This document shows, piece by piece, positions 17,230 through 24,821 of a stretch of DNA of 64,000 bases (position 1 is its first letter; every line of letters starts with the position of its first letter). Below the pieces are notes generated by a model, which did not search any database, was not told the origin of the DNA, and worked only from the letters and a program-made list of their open reading frames with translations. This DNA comes from an uncultured Flavobacteriales bacterium (lineage in GTDB: Bacteria > Bacteroidota > Bacteroidia > Flavobacteriales_G > Salibacteraceae), in assembly GCA_937121175.1 (NCBI GenBank), contig CAKZKD010000002.1, positions 434,001-498,000 of the forward strand. Direction: 5' to 3'. Position numbers and translations under genes: made by a program.

Positions 17230-17856
17230 ATGATTCACTTTCTTAACGATAATCTCGAATTCCCAGATGTTTCCCAAGCCGACTCTGACGGTTTGCTAGC
17301 TGCCGGTGGAGATTTATCTCCCGAACGCTTAAAACTTGCTTATTCAAAAGGAATATTTCCTTGGTTTAATGATGGCGAGATGATTCAATGGTGGTCACCG
17401 CACTCAAGGTTCGTACTTTATCCCGAAAGACTCAAGGTTTCCAAAAGTATGAAACAGCTTTTTAGAAAAAACGCTTTTGAGGTCACCGTGAATAAAGCAT
17501 TTGAAGAGGTAGTCCGAAATTGCTCGACGGCAAAACGGAGAGACCAACCCGGGACGTGGATTACTGAATCAATGGTCAACGGTTATTCGAGACTACATGA
17601 ACAAGGCTTGGCAAAATCGGTTGAAGTTTGGCAAAACAGTGAACTTGTTGGAGGTCTTTACGGTGTTGATTTGGGCAATGGAGTTTTTTGTGGAGAAAGT
17701 ATGTTCACCCATATCAGTAATGCAAGTAAATACGGTTTTATTCACTTTGTGCAGCACGCTAATTATCAATTAATCGACTGTCAACTGCACACCAATCACT
17801 TGGAGAGCCTTGGCGCGGAACACATTTCGAGATTTGCATTTTTGGAGTATTTATAG
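17230..17856 (+). CDS. aat: Leucyl/phenylalanyl-tRNA--protein transferase Aat
   Basis: Aat adds Leu or Phe to N-terminal Arg or Lys of proteins, marking them for ClpS/ClpAP under the N-end rule. The 208-residue protein has the full family pattern: DGLLAAGGDLSPERL, AYSKGIFPWF, QWWSPHSRFVL, TWITESMVNGY, GGLYGVDLG and FCGESMFT. It lies 44 nt after rlmN on the same strand and may be part of that operon. Confidence 0.95.
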   Translation: MIHFLNDNLEFPDVSQADSDGLLAAGGDLSPERLKLAYSKGIFPWFNDGEMIQWWSPHSRFVLYPERLKVSKSMKQLFRKNAFEVTVNKAFEEVVRNCSTAKRRDQPGTWITESMVNGYSRLHEQGLAKSVEVWQNSELVGGLYGVDLGNGVFCGESMFTHISNASKYGFIHFVQHANYQLIDCQLHTNHLESLGAEHISRFAFLEYL

Positions 17857-17916
17857 CCCAACTAAATCTTACTTTAAATAGGAAATCAACTAGCCTGAAA
17901 TCTTATTAGGCCGGGT

Positions 17917-18120
17917 TTGACACAAAAAGAAAATAAGCTGAAATCGCAGAAATCAACTAGTAAAACCGAGAAGTTGAGAGCTGCGCTTGAAAATCACTCG
18001 GCTGCACTTGTTGATTTCAAAAATGAAGTGCGATTTTGTTTTAAGTCAAGAATTTTTTCTTTGGAACTTTTTTTTAAGGGAAAAAAGAAAGTGGATGATG
18101 TGAAAAGTACTGAGGTTTAA
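17917..18120 (+). CDS. Possible small basic protein (uncertain)
   Basis: A 67-codon frame opens with TTG. It encodes a Lys/Ser-rich protein with a possible short helix (KTEKLRAALENHSAALVDF) and a basic C-terminal part. It has no recognised family, no exact promoter box and no ATG. It fills most of the otherwise empty 385-nt gap between aat and the polyprenyl synthase gene, so it may be a genuine small gene, a relic or chance. Confidence 0.25.
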   Translation: MTQKENKLKSQKSTSKTEKLRAALENHSAALVDFKNEVRFCFKSRIFSLELFFKGKKKVDDVKSTEV

Positions 18121-18145
18121 ATAAAATTGCGCAGGTGGTGGAAAT

Positions 18146-18160
18146 GGTTTAAGTTAAACC
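18146..18160. promoter_or_regulatory. 15-bp perfect palindrome (7-1-7) upstream of the polyprenyl synthase gene
   Basis: GGTTTAA and TTAAACC flank a single G, about 60 nt upstream of the -7 box at 18219. It could be an operator or a weak hairpin; no partner regulator is known. Confidence 0.35.
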
Positions 18161-18218
18161 AAAAGACCGTTTCAATTATTTATCACAACATTACTATTCT
18201 TCAATTTGTATTAACCTA

Positions 18219-18226
18219 TACTTTTG
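18219..18226 (+). promoter_or_regulatory. -7 promoter box (TACTTTTG) of the polyprenyl synthase gene
   Basis: Exact TAnnTTTG match, 16 nt before the TTG start at 18243. The nearest TTTG (18205) is too close to serve as a -33 box. Confidence 0.5.
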
Positions 18227-18242
18227 AAGCACATTCGGAAAG

Positions 18243-19217
18243 TTGTCGGTAGTTGATGAAATAAAGGAACCCATTAAAGCAGAGATGCAAGTCTTTGAGG
18301 AACGATTTCGTTCTTCAATGAAAAGTACGGTTCCGCTACTTGACAAAATAACTCACTACATCATAAAGCGAAAGGGTAAGCAAATGCGACCCATGTTCGT
18401 GTTTTTGTCGGCCAAAATGTTTGGCAACTTAAACGACTCATCGTACCACGCGGCTTCGTTAATCGAGCTTTTACATACTGCGACCTTGGTGCATGATGAT
18501 GTGGTTGATGATGCTCACAAACGCAGAGGATTTTTCTCATTAAATGCACTTTGGAAAAACAAAATTGCCGTTTTAGTTGGCGATTATTTACTCTCTCAAG
18601 GATTATTGCTTGCGGTTGACAATGGCGAGTATAAAATGCTGCAAATAGTTTCAAGAGCAGTTAAGGAAATGAGTGAAGGTGAGTTGCTTCAAATGGAAAA
18701 AGCTCGAACGTTAAACATGAACGAATCGGTGTACTACGACATCATCAGGGGTAAAACGGCTACACTAATTGCGGCATGTTGCGCTGCAGGTGCCGCTTCT
18801 GTTAGTAAAAATGAAGAAGATGTAGAGGCGATGCACGAATTTGGAATCAACGTTGGCATAGCTTTTCAGATAAAAGACGACTTGTTCGATTACGGTTATG
18901 GGCAAGATATTGGCAAACCAACTGGAATAGATATTAAAGAGAAGAAAACAACTTTGCCACTCATTTACGCGCTCAATAAAACCTCATGGTTAAAAAAGCG
19001 ACAAATGATTAACATTGTTAAGAACCACAACACCAATCGTAAAAAGGTTGAGGAACTATTTGCCTTCGTTAAGGAACAAGGAGGAATAGATTATGCCGAA
19101 AAGGTGATGTTAGAATACACCGAAAAGGCAAAAAAAATTTTGATGAGAATGCCTGACAACCCAGCCCGAAAAAGCTTACTTCAAATGGTAGATTATACCA
19201 TTACAAGGAAGAAATAA
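18243..19217 (+). CDS. Polyprenyl diphosphate synthase (trans-isoprenyl chain elongation)
   Basis: This 324-residue enzyme condenses isopentenyl diphosphate units to a long prenyl chain, probably the menaquinone side chain in this phylum. The two Asp-rich motifs that bind the allylic substrate and Mg2+ are HDDVVDDAHKRRG (about residues 80-92) and KDDLFDYG (about 212-219), with GKQMRPMFVF near 45. The start is TTG at 18243; the next ATG would remove the conserved N-terminal helix. Chain length cannot be assigned by eye. Confidence 0.9.
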   Translation: MSVVDEIKEPIKAEMQVFEERFRSSMKSTVPLLDKITHYIIKRKGKQMRPMFVFLSAKMFGNLNDSSYHAASLIELLHTATLVHDDVVDDAHKRRGFFSLNALWKNKIAVLVGDYLLSQGLLLAVDNGEYKMLQIVSRAVKEMSEGELLQMEKARTLNMNESVYYDIIRGKTATLIAACCAAGAASVSKNEEDVEAMHEFGINVGIAFQIKDDLFDYGYGQDIGKPTGIDIKEKKTTLPLIYALNKTSWLKKRQMINIVKNHNTNRKKVEELFAFVKEQGGIDYAEKVMLEYTEKAKKILMRMPDNPARKSLLQMVDYTITRKK

Positions 19218-19374
19218 TCAGGCATAAAACTAGCTCGTTATTCCTAAAATCAGATGAGTTTATTTTCAAAAAGAAAACAAATTCAAAAATTTAATACGGA
19301 ATCCATTTACTAGTTTCTTAGTCAAGGGTGTCTTCAGTTTCTATGGAAGAGACGTCAAAGTCTGGACTGTTCCC

Positions 19375-20553
19375 TTATTTAAAGGCAGGAATTCCAGTAA
19401 CATCAGCGCCGGTAATCAATAAATGAATGTCGTGCGTTCCTTCGTAAGTAATTACTGATTCTAAGTTTGCCATGTGTCGCATACAAGAGTATTCGCTTGT
19501 AATTCCCATAGCACCATGAATTTGACGAGCCTCTCGAGCAATTTTTATCGCCATATCTACATTGTTTCTTTTCGCCATAGAAATTTGCGCAGTTGTTGCT
19601 CTCCCTTCATTTCTCAAAATACCTAAACGATGCGTTAGCAATTGGGCTTTTGTGATTTCAGTAATCATTTCGGCCAATTTCTTTTGAGTCAATTGAAAAC
19701 CGCCAATGGGTTTATCAAACTGAATTCTTTCTTTTGAATAGCGCAAAGCAGAATCGTAACAATCCATAGCAGCTCCAATAGCTCCCCATGCAATTCCGTA
19801 ACGAGCTGAATCTAAACAACTCAATGGCGCTCCTAGGCCAGACTTTCCGGGTAATAAGTTTTCTTTAGGAACTTTTACGTTATCGAAAATCAACTCACCA
19901 GTACAAGATGCTCTAAGTGAATGTTTTCCGTGCATTTCAGGTGCAGTAAAACCTTCCATTCCTTTTTCAACTAGCAAACCATGAATTCTACCAGACTCAT
20001 CTTTTGCCCAAACCACGGCAACTTCTGCATACGGCGCATTTGAAATCCACATTTTCGCTCCGTTCAACAAATAATGGTCGCCCTCGTCGGTAAAATTCGA
20101 AATCATTCCGGAAGGATTTGACCCATAATCAGGTTCGGTAAGTCCAAAGCAACCCAGCCATTCACCAGAAGCTAATTTTGGAAGAAATTTTTGACGTTGT
20201 TCCTCAGTTCCATATTTCCAAATTGGGTACATCACCAATGAAGATTGGACTGATGCTGTGGAGCGAACTCCGGAATCAACACGTTCCAATTCTTGCATCA
20301 ATAAACCATACGATATTTGGTCAAGACCAGCACCGCCGTACTGTTCAGGAATATAAGGCCCAAAAGCTCCAATCGCGCCCAGTCCAGGTACAATTTGTTT
20401 TGGGAACTCACCTTTTTCGTAATATTCCTCGATTATTGGAGAAACGTCTTGTTTGAGCCAATCTCTAGCTGCCGAACGAATCATCTTTTGTTCGTCCGTC
20501 AAAAATTCATCCATTTGATAATAATCGTGCGCTTGAAAACGGTCTGTACTCAT
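19375..20553 (-). CDS. Acyl-CoA dehydrogenase, probably glutaryl-CoA dehydrogenase
   Basis: This 392-residue flavoprotein oxidises an acyl-CoA and passes electrons to ETF. It shows the FAD/substrate regions GCFGLTEPDYGSNPS and WISNAPYAEVAVVWA, the catalytic Glu in YEGTHDIH, and SVQSSLVMYPI and HSLRASCTGEL. These fit the glutaryl-CoA dehydrogenase subfamily of lysine/tryptophan breakdown better than short-chain enzymes. That assignment rests on motif resemblance only. A TACTTTTG box at 20582-20589 drives it. It converges with the polyprenyl synthase gene, leaving a 157-nt gap without a clear terminator. Confidence 0.88.
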   Translation of the reverse strand: MSTDRFQAHDYYQMDEFLTDEQKMIRSAARDWLKQDVSPIIEEYYEKGEFPKQIVPGLGAIGAFGPYIPEQYGGAGLDQISYGLLMQELERVDSGVRSTASVQSSLVMYPIWKYGTEEQRQKFLPKLASGEWLGCFGLTEPDYGSNPSGMISNFTDEGDHYLLNGAKMWISNAPYAEVAVVWAKDESGRIHGLLVEKGMEGFTAPEMHGKHSLRASCTGELIFDNVKVPKENLLPGKSGLGAPLSCLDSARYGIAWGAIGAAMDCYDSALRYSKERIQFDKPIGGFQLTQKKLAEMITEITKAQLLTHRLGILRNEGRATTAQISMAKRNNVDMAIKIAREARQIHGAMGITSEYSCMRHMANLESVITYEGTHDIHLLITGADVTGIPAFK

Positions 20554-20581
20554 ACTTTTTTTATTGATGTTTTTAGTTTCG

Positions 20582-20589
20582 CAAAAGTA
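20582..20589 (-). promoter_or_regulatory. -7 promoter box (TACTTTTG) of the acyl-CoA dehydrogenase gene
   Basis: The minus strand reads TACTTTTG, 28 nt before the ATG at 20553. A TTTG further upstream is only 14 nt away, shorter than usual. Confidence 0.5.
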
Positions 20590-20617
20590 CTATATTGCAA
20601 TATCAAAACTGATTTTT

Positions 20618-21286
20618 ATGCTTAAAACTAAGGTCTTAATTATTGTTGGATTATCCGGATTAATACTTGGACAATCTTGTAAAAAAGAGGTGTTTGACAC
20701 CACAGAACCGGTTGTGGACCCTTCATTAGATTGTAAAGAAATAAACTACGATGCAGGTGCAAAAGCAATTTTTGAAGCAAAATGTATCATTTGTCATGGA
20801 GAGACGAATGCTGGGCCAGGAGATTTTAGAGACCCAAGCAAGATAACTAATGTATTGGCTAAAGTTCGTAACCGAGTTGAAGACCGAACAATGCCACCCG
20901 CGAGTTCAGCTCAACTGACTGATGACGAACTGGATGTTGTTCTCAAATGGATTGATTGTGGCGCAAGTTTTGAAGGAACTGTTGTAGATACAACAGACAC
21001 TACAACAACTCCAATGGATACAACAAACAATACTACTCCAGATACATTGACTTATGAGAAAGATATCAAGTCATTGATTCAGGCTAAATGTGCTAATTCT
21101 TGTCATGGGGGAAGTGGTCCTGGAATAGGAGACTTCACAAATACGGCAATTTTTAAAGGAAAGGTTGACAGCGGAAAATTTGAAAATAGAATATTAGTAA
21201 AAATGGACATGCCAACAACTGGCCCATTACCTAAAGAAGACAGAGATAAATTACAAAAATGGCTCGACCAGGGCGCAAAATTTTAA
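20618..21286 (+). CDS. Diheme c-type cytochrome lipoprotein with one CX3CH site
   Basis: This 222-residue protein has a lipoprotein signal (LILGQSC, Cys about 21) and two tandem cytochrome-c-like domains joined by a Thr/Asp-rich linker. The first domain has a normal heme motif CIICH and ends MPPASSAQLTDDELDVVLKW; the second has the unusual spacing CANSCH and ends DRDKLQKWLDQGAKF. The ATG at 20618 is preferred because the frame upstream of it is not signal-like. It is followed closely by a YceI protein and a DUF5777 barrel, suggesting a shared envelope role, perhaps electron transfer. The redox partner is unknown. Confidence 0.85.
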   Translation: MLKTKVLIIVGLSGLILGQSCKKEVFDTTEPVVDPSLDCKEINYDAGAKAIFEAKCIICHGETNAGPGDFRDPSKITNVLAKVRNRVEDRTMPPASSAQLTDDELDVVLKWIDCGASFEGTVVDTTDTTTTPMDTTNNTTPDTLTYEKDIKSLIQAKCANSCHGGSGPGIGDFTNTAIFKGKVDSGKFENRILVKMDMPTTGPLPKEDRDKLQKWLDQGAKF

Positions 21287-21303
21287 TTCCTAAAACAATA
21301 AAT

Positions 21304-21858
21304 ATGAAAATGAAATTATTAGCATTAGCAATATGTGGGCTTTTGAGTGGCTCGGCAATTGCTCAGGACGTATTTTCAGTAGAATCTACTAAGGTGAAAT
21401 TCTTCTCTGAGGCTCCTTTGGAGAACATTGAAGCAGTTACAACTAAGTCACAGGCTTTGGTGAACAAAGCTTCTAAAAGCTTCGCTTTTATTATCCCAAT
21501 AAAAAGTTTCGAATTCGATAAAGAACTCATGAAAGAACACTTCAATGAGAATTACATGGAATCTGGAACACACAAAACAGGTTCTTTTAAAGGTAAGATA
21601 ATTGGTGATGTGGATTTTGGTAAACCGGGCAAATACGAAGTCGAAGCCAAAGGAATATTAAAAATTCATGGAGTTGAACAAGAACGAACCATCAAAGCTG
21701 TACTTGAGTTGACGAAGAACGGCTTTAAAATTCACAGTGAATTTAAGGTAAAATTAGAAGACCATAAAATTGAAATTCCAACCGTGGTTTTTCAAAACAT
21801 TGCGGAAGTTATTGACGTAACCGTTGATTTTGCATTCATTCCAAAACCAAAAAAATAG
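21304..21858 (+). CDS. YceI family periplasmic lipocalin-like protein
   Basis: The 184-residue protein has a signal peptide (MKMKLLALAICGLLSGSAIAQ) and a single YceI domain: DVFSVESTKVKFFSEAPLE at the start, GSFKGKIIGDVDF, KYEVEAKGILKIHGVEQ and a final strand IDVTVDFAF. YceI proteins form an elongated beta-barrel that holds an isoprenoid or amide lipid. It lies 17 nt after the diheme lipoprotein gene and 6 nt before the DUF5777 gene, a clear operon. An upstream in-frame ATG at 21259 overlaps the cytochrome gene and lacks a signal, so it was rejected. Confidence 0.92.
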   Translation: MKMKLLALAICGLLSGSAIAQDVFSVESTKVKFFSEAPLENIEAVTTKSQALVNKASKSFAFIIPIKSFEFDKELMKEHFNENYMESGTHKTGSFKGKIIGDVDFGKPGKYEVEAKGILKIHGVEQERTIKAVLELTKNGFKIHSEFKVKLEDHKIEIPTVVFQNIAEVIDVTVDFAFIPKPKK

Positions 21859-21864
21859 AGCCTA

Positions 21865-22776
21865 ATGAAAAAGCTACTACTAATTCTAATTCCCTCTATT
21901 ATTTGTCTAAGTACCTACGCTCAAGACGACTTAATGGATATGCTTGAAGAAGAAGAACCTGCCGAAAATTATAGAGTAGGCCCTACGTGGAAGACCATGA
22001 AGTTGGTGAATCTACACTCTACTTCAATGGTAAAGAAAAAGGGGTTGGACTTTAGAGTTACGCACAGGTTTGGGTCCATCGGAAAAAATAGTGGAGGTGG
22101 AGTGCACAATTTGTATGGCCTTGACATTTCTGATGATATCCGAATTTCGTTTGATTATGGAATTACGGAGGATTTACAAATAGGAGTTGGTAGAAGTAAA
22201 TTCTCAGAATTAATTGATGGTTCAATCAAGTACAAGGTTTTAGCCCAAAAAGAAAGAAAAGTCCCGCTTACAGTGGTTGTTTTAGGAAATATGGCTATTA
22301 CTCCCCAAAAAGCAATCGACACTAGATACGATGATTGGCAAAACAGACTTTCTTATTTCACTCAATTAATCGTAGCCCGTCGTTTCGGTGATAGAATTTC
22401 TTTTGAACTTGCTCCAGGGTTTCTCTACAGAAATTTGGTTTTAAAAACTACAGATGGAGAAGGAAATAATCTTGAAGATGAAAACTCCAACCTGGCTCTG
22501 GGTTTTGGCGGTAGATTCATGATTACCAAGCGCGTTGGACTAATTGTCGATTACGTTTATGTGGTTTCGGATTATAGAGAGAATTATAAGCCAACTGCAT
22601 ACTACGATCCTCTTGGTATTGGCGTTGAAATTGAAACTGGAGGTCATGTTTTTCATATAACTATGACTAATGCCGCTGGAATCATGGAAAACAACTACAT
22701 TCCCAATACTACGGCAAACTGGGCCGATGGAGGTATGAAACTAGGGTTTAATATTTCTAGAGTGTTTCAGTTTTAA
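21865..22776 (+). CDS. DUF5777 family outer-membrane beta-barrel protein
   Basis: This 303-residue protein has a signal peptide (cleavage near TYAQ), an acidic linker and then alternating strands typical of an outer-membrane barrel, ending GMKLGFNISRVFQF with a terminal Phe. The DUF5777 pattern (LDFRVTHRFGSIG, DISDDIRISFDYGITEDLQ) is recognisable. No activity is known for the family. Being the third gene of the diheme-YceI operon, it may be the outer-membrane partner of those two proteins; this is inference. Confidence 0.85.
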   Translation: MKKLLLILIPSIICLSTYAQDDLMDMLEEEEPAENYRVGPTWKTMKLVNLHSTSMVKKKGLDFRVTHRFGSIGKNSGGGVHNLYGLDISDDIRISFDYGITEDLQIGVGRSKFSELIDGSIKYKVLAQKERKVPLTVVVLGNMAITPQKAIDTRYDDWQNRLSYFTQLIVARRFGDRISFELAPGFLYRNLVLKTTDGEGNNLEDENSNLALGFGGRFMITKRVGLIVDYVYVVSDYRENYKPTAYYDPLGIGVEIETGGHVFHITMTNAAGIMENNYIPNTTANWADGGMKLGFNISRVFQF

Positions 22777-22789
22777 CTAAAGCGTTCAA

Positions 22790-22797
22790 TAGATTTG
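22790..22797 (+). promoter_or_regulatory. -7 promoter box (TAGATTTG) of the DUF4271 gene
   Basis: Exact TAnnTTTG match, 22 nt before the GTG at 22820 and just after the DUF5777 stop. It suggests a separate transcription unit. Confidence 0.45.
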
Positions 22798-22819
22798 TCA
22801 TTTGTCCCAATAAGGATTA

Positions 22820-23560
22820 GTGAACGTATTATTTTCTCAATATTTGGAACCCCTATCTGCAATGATTTTTCTATTAGATGCGTCTCAAGTCGCACTAATT
22901 GCGTCGGAACGAGTTGAAATAGCACCTTTTTGGGAATTGGTAAGCGTTATGATTGCATTAGGGATTTTGGCGGGGCTAAAGCGAATTTTTAACAAGAAAT
23001 TGGTGCAATACGCGAATGCACTAATAAGCAAACGATTTATAGGCCAACTTACCAGAGAAGAACGCAGTAGCGAAAGTATGAGTGTCGTGCTATTGGAAAT
23101 ATTTCACTTTATTGTAATCGCATTATTTGCCAATCTCGCTTATCTGTATGTTAACCCACTTTTTCTACTAGAAGGGTTTGAAGGTTTTGCCTTTTTTTTT
23201 ATGATTTTTCTGATTTTTCATTTGATCAAGGTGTTCATTAATAACCTGCTTGGGTGGTTACTCGAGATGCCAATTGCATTTAATGATTTTAGTTTCTTCA
23301 ATTTTCTAACTCACGGTGCAACCGGAGTTTTGCTTTTTCCAATAGTTGTGTTGCTTTTATTCAGCCATTTATCCTCTTTTGCTCTCTTAGGCACGGGCGC
23401 ATTAATCATAGCAATTTTGTACCTCTATCGAATATCGCGTTTGGCGCTGCGTTTCTGGTGGGAGAAAAGTTTTAGACTGAAGTACTTTATTTTATACATT
23501 TGCGGCCTCGAAATTTTACCGGTTTTGGTGTTGGTTAAATTTGCCCACAATTCCTTGTAG
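22820..23560 (+). CDS. DUF4271 domain integral membrane protein
   Basis: The 246-residue protein has about six hydrophobic segments (near 45-60, 90-110, 120-140, 165-190, 195-210, 225-240). The start is GTG. DUF4271 is a Bacteroidota family of unknown function commonly found next to hemD, as here, which hints at an unexplored link to heme synthesis or to the inner membrane. There are no catalytic motifs. Confidence 0.8.
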   Translation: MNVLFSQYLEPLSAMIFLLDASQVALIASERVEIAPFWELVSVMIALGILAGLKRIFNKKLVQYANALISKRFIGQLTREERSSESMSVVLLEIFHFIVIALFANLAYLYVNPLFLLEGFEGFAFFFMIFLIFHLIKVFINNLLGWLLEMPIAFNDFSFFNFLTHGATGVLLFPIVVLLLFSHLSSFALLGTGALIIAILYLYRISRLALRFWWEKSFRLKYFILYICGLEILPVLVLVKFAHNSL

Positions 23561-23617
23561 AATAATAGGTTACGAAGCTTTTTTTAGCTTTATTGTTGGA
23601 ATTAATTAGGCTGTAAA

Positions 23618-24373
23618 TTGAAGGATTTGAAAGTAAAAACCATTCTGGTTTCTCAACCGAAACCCGAAAACGATAAATCACCTTATTTTGATTTAGCTGA
23701 AAAACACAAACTGAAAGTAGATTTCAGGTCGTTTATTCACGTTGAAGGAGTACCAGTTCTAGAATTCAGAAAGCAGAAGCTAAACCTACTTGATTTTGGC
23801 GGTGTAATATTCACTAGCCGTAATGCAGTTGACCACTATTTCAGAATGGCTGAAGAAATGAGAATAACCATTCCTGACTCCATGAAATACTTCTGTACAT
23901 CAGAATCAACAGCATACTATTTACAGAAATATGTAGTATTTAGAAAGCGAAAAATCTTCCATGGTAAGCTTAAACTTACTGATTTAATTCCTTTACTGAA
24001 AAAGCATTCAGAAGAAAAATTTTTACTACCTACCTCAGATATATTGAAGCCAACGGTTCCTGAAACGCTAGAAAAAGCTGGAATTCATTACGAACGTGGT
24101 ATTTTCTATAGAACTGTTTGTAGTGATTTAAGTGATTTAGCGGATGTCTATTACGACGTGTTAGTGTTTTTTAGCCCTTCTGGAATAAAGTCATTGTTCC
24201 AAAATTTTCCTGAATTTAAGCAAAAGGAAACTCGAATAGCTTGTTTTGGTCCTACAACCAAACTAGCAGCCGAAAAAGAAGGTCTAAAAGTAGATATTCC
24301 AGCTCCAACACCTACTGCACCAAGTATGACTATGGCAATTGAAGCTTACGCCAAAAAGGTCAATAAAAAATAG
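23618..24373 (+). CDS. hemD: Uroporphyrinogen-III synthase HemD
   Basis: HemD closes hydroxymethylbilane to uroporphyrinogen III with inversion of ring D, in heme synthesis. The 251-residue protein has the two-lobe pattern of the flavobacterial HemD, with KTILVSQPKPEN at the start, GVIFTSRNAVDHY near 65, and VLVFFSPSGIKSLF and ACFGPTTKLAAEKEG later. The start is a TTG at 23618, or a second TTG at 23627; no ATG lies near. It ends at a strong terminator. Confidence 0.9.
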   Translation: MKDLKVKTILVSQPKPENDKSPYFDLAEKHKLKVDFRSFIHVEGVPVLEFRKQKLNLLDFGGVIFTSRNAVDHYFRMAEEMRITIPDSMKYFCTSESTAYYLQKYVVFRKRKIFHGKLKLTDLIPLLKKHSEEKFLLPTSDILKPTVPETLEKAGIHYERGIFYRTVCSDLSDLADVYYDVLVFFSPSGIKSLFQNFPEFKQKETRIACFGPTTKLAAEKEGLKVDIPAPTPTAPSMTMAIEAYAKKVNKK

Positions 24374-24396
24374 TTGTAATAATATATTGAGATTGT

Positions 24397-24424
24397 AAAA
24401 GGGTGGAGTTTTCACCCTTTTTTT
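24397..24424 (+). terminator. Rho-independent terminator after hemD
   Basis: A perfect 9-bp stem (AAAAGGGTG with CACCCTTTT), a 7-nt loop and a T run. Confidence 0.9.
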
Positions 24425-24431
24425 GTGTGTC

Positions 24432-24821
24432 ATGTCTCAACGATTTGGAAAAGAACATAAGCTGAAGTCGAAGCAGGAAATCGATACTCTTTTTAAAAAG
24501 GGAAAACGAATACATGCTCCGATAGTTCTTTTGGTGCATCATGCCGAGAAAATGGAAGAAGTTCATGAAGGGACACCTCGGTTATTGGTTTCTGTCCCTA
24601 AGCGAAATTTTAAAAAAGCAGTTGATAGAAATTTACTCAAGCGCAGAATTAGAGAATCGTACAGAATCCAGTTAAAAGAATTTGAGGTAGGAACGGCAAC
24701 CTCTTATCAATGTTATTTTGCTTTGGTGTATAAAGACACACGAATAAGAGATTTTAACGAAATTAAAAGTTCAATAACTCTACTTTTACGAAAGCTAGAA
24801 GTTAAAAACAAAGAATTATGA
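24432..24821 (+). CDS. rnpA: Ribonuclease P protein component
   Basis: RnpA binds the catalytic RNA of RNase P and helps it cut tRNA 5' leaders. The 129-residue basic protein has GKEHKLKSKQEIDTLFKKGKR, RLLVSVPKRNFKKAVDRN and the RNR-like helix NLLKRRIRESYR. The ATG at 24432 is used rather than a TTG 9 nt upstream inside the terminator tract. No rpmH precedes it, unlike in many bacteria. Its stop overlaps the next ATG by 4 nt. Confidence 0.93.
   Translation: MSQRFGKEHKLKSKQEIDTLFKKGKRIHAPIVLLVHHAEKMEEVHEGTPRLLVSVPKRNFKKAVDRNLLKRRIRESYRIQLKEFEVGTATSYQCYFALVYKDTRIRDFNEIKSSITLLLRKLEVKNKEL

Noticed and set aside
19318-19374. Eighteen sense codons in frame after the acyl-CoA dehydrogenase stop
   Set aside because: Short enough to occur by chance, and family members end at the same TGIPAFK position.
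21259-21303. Longer YceI start overlapping the cytochrome gene
   Set aside because: It removes the signal peptide from the N-terminus; the ATG at 21304 restores it.
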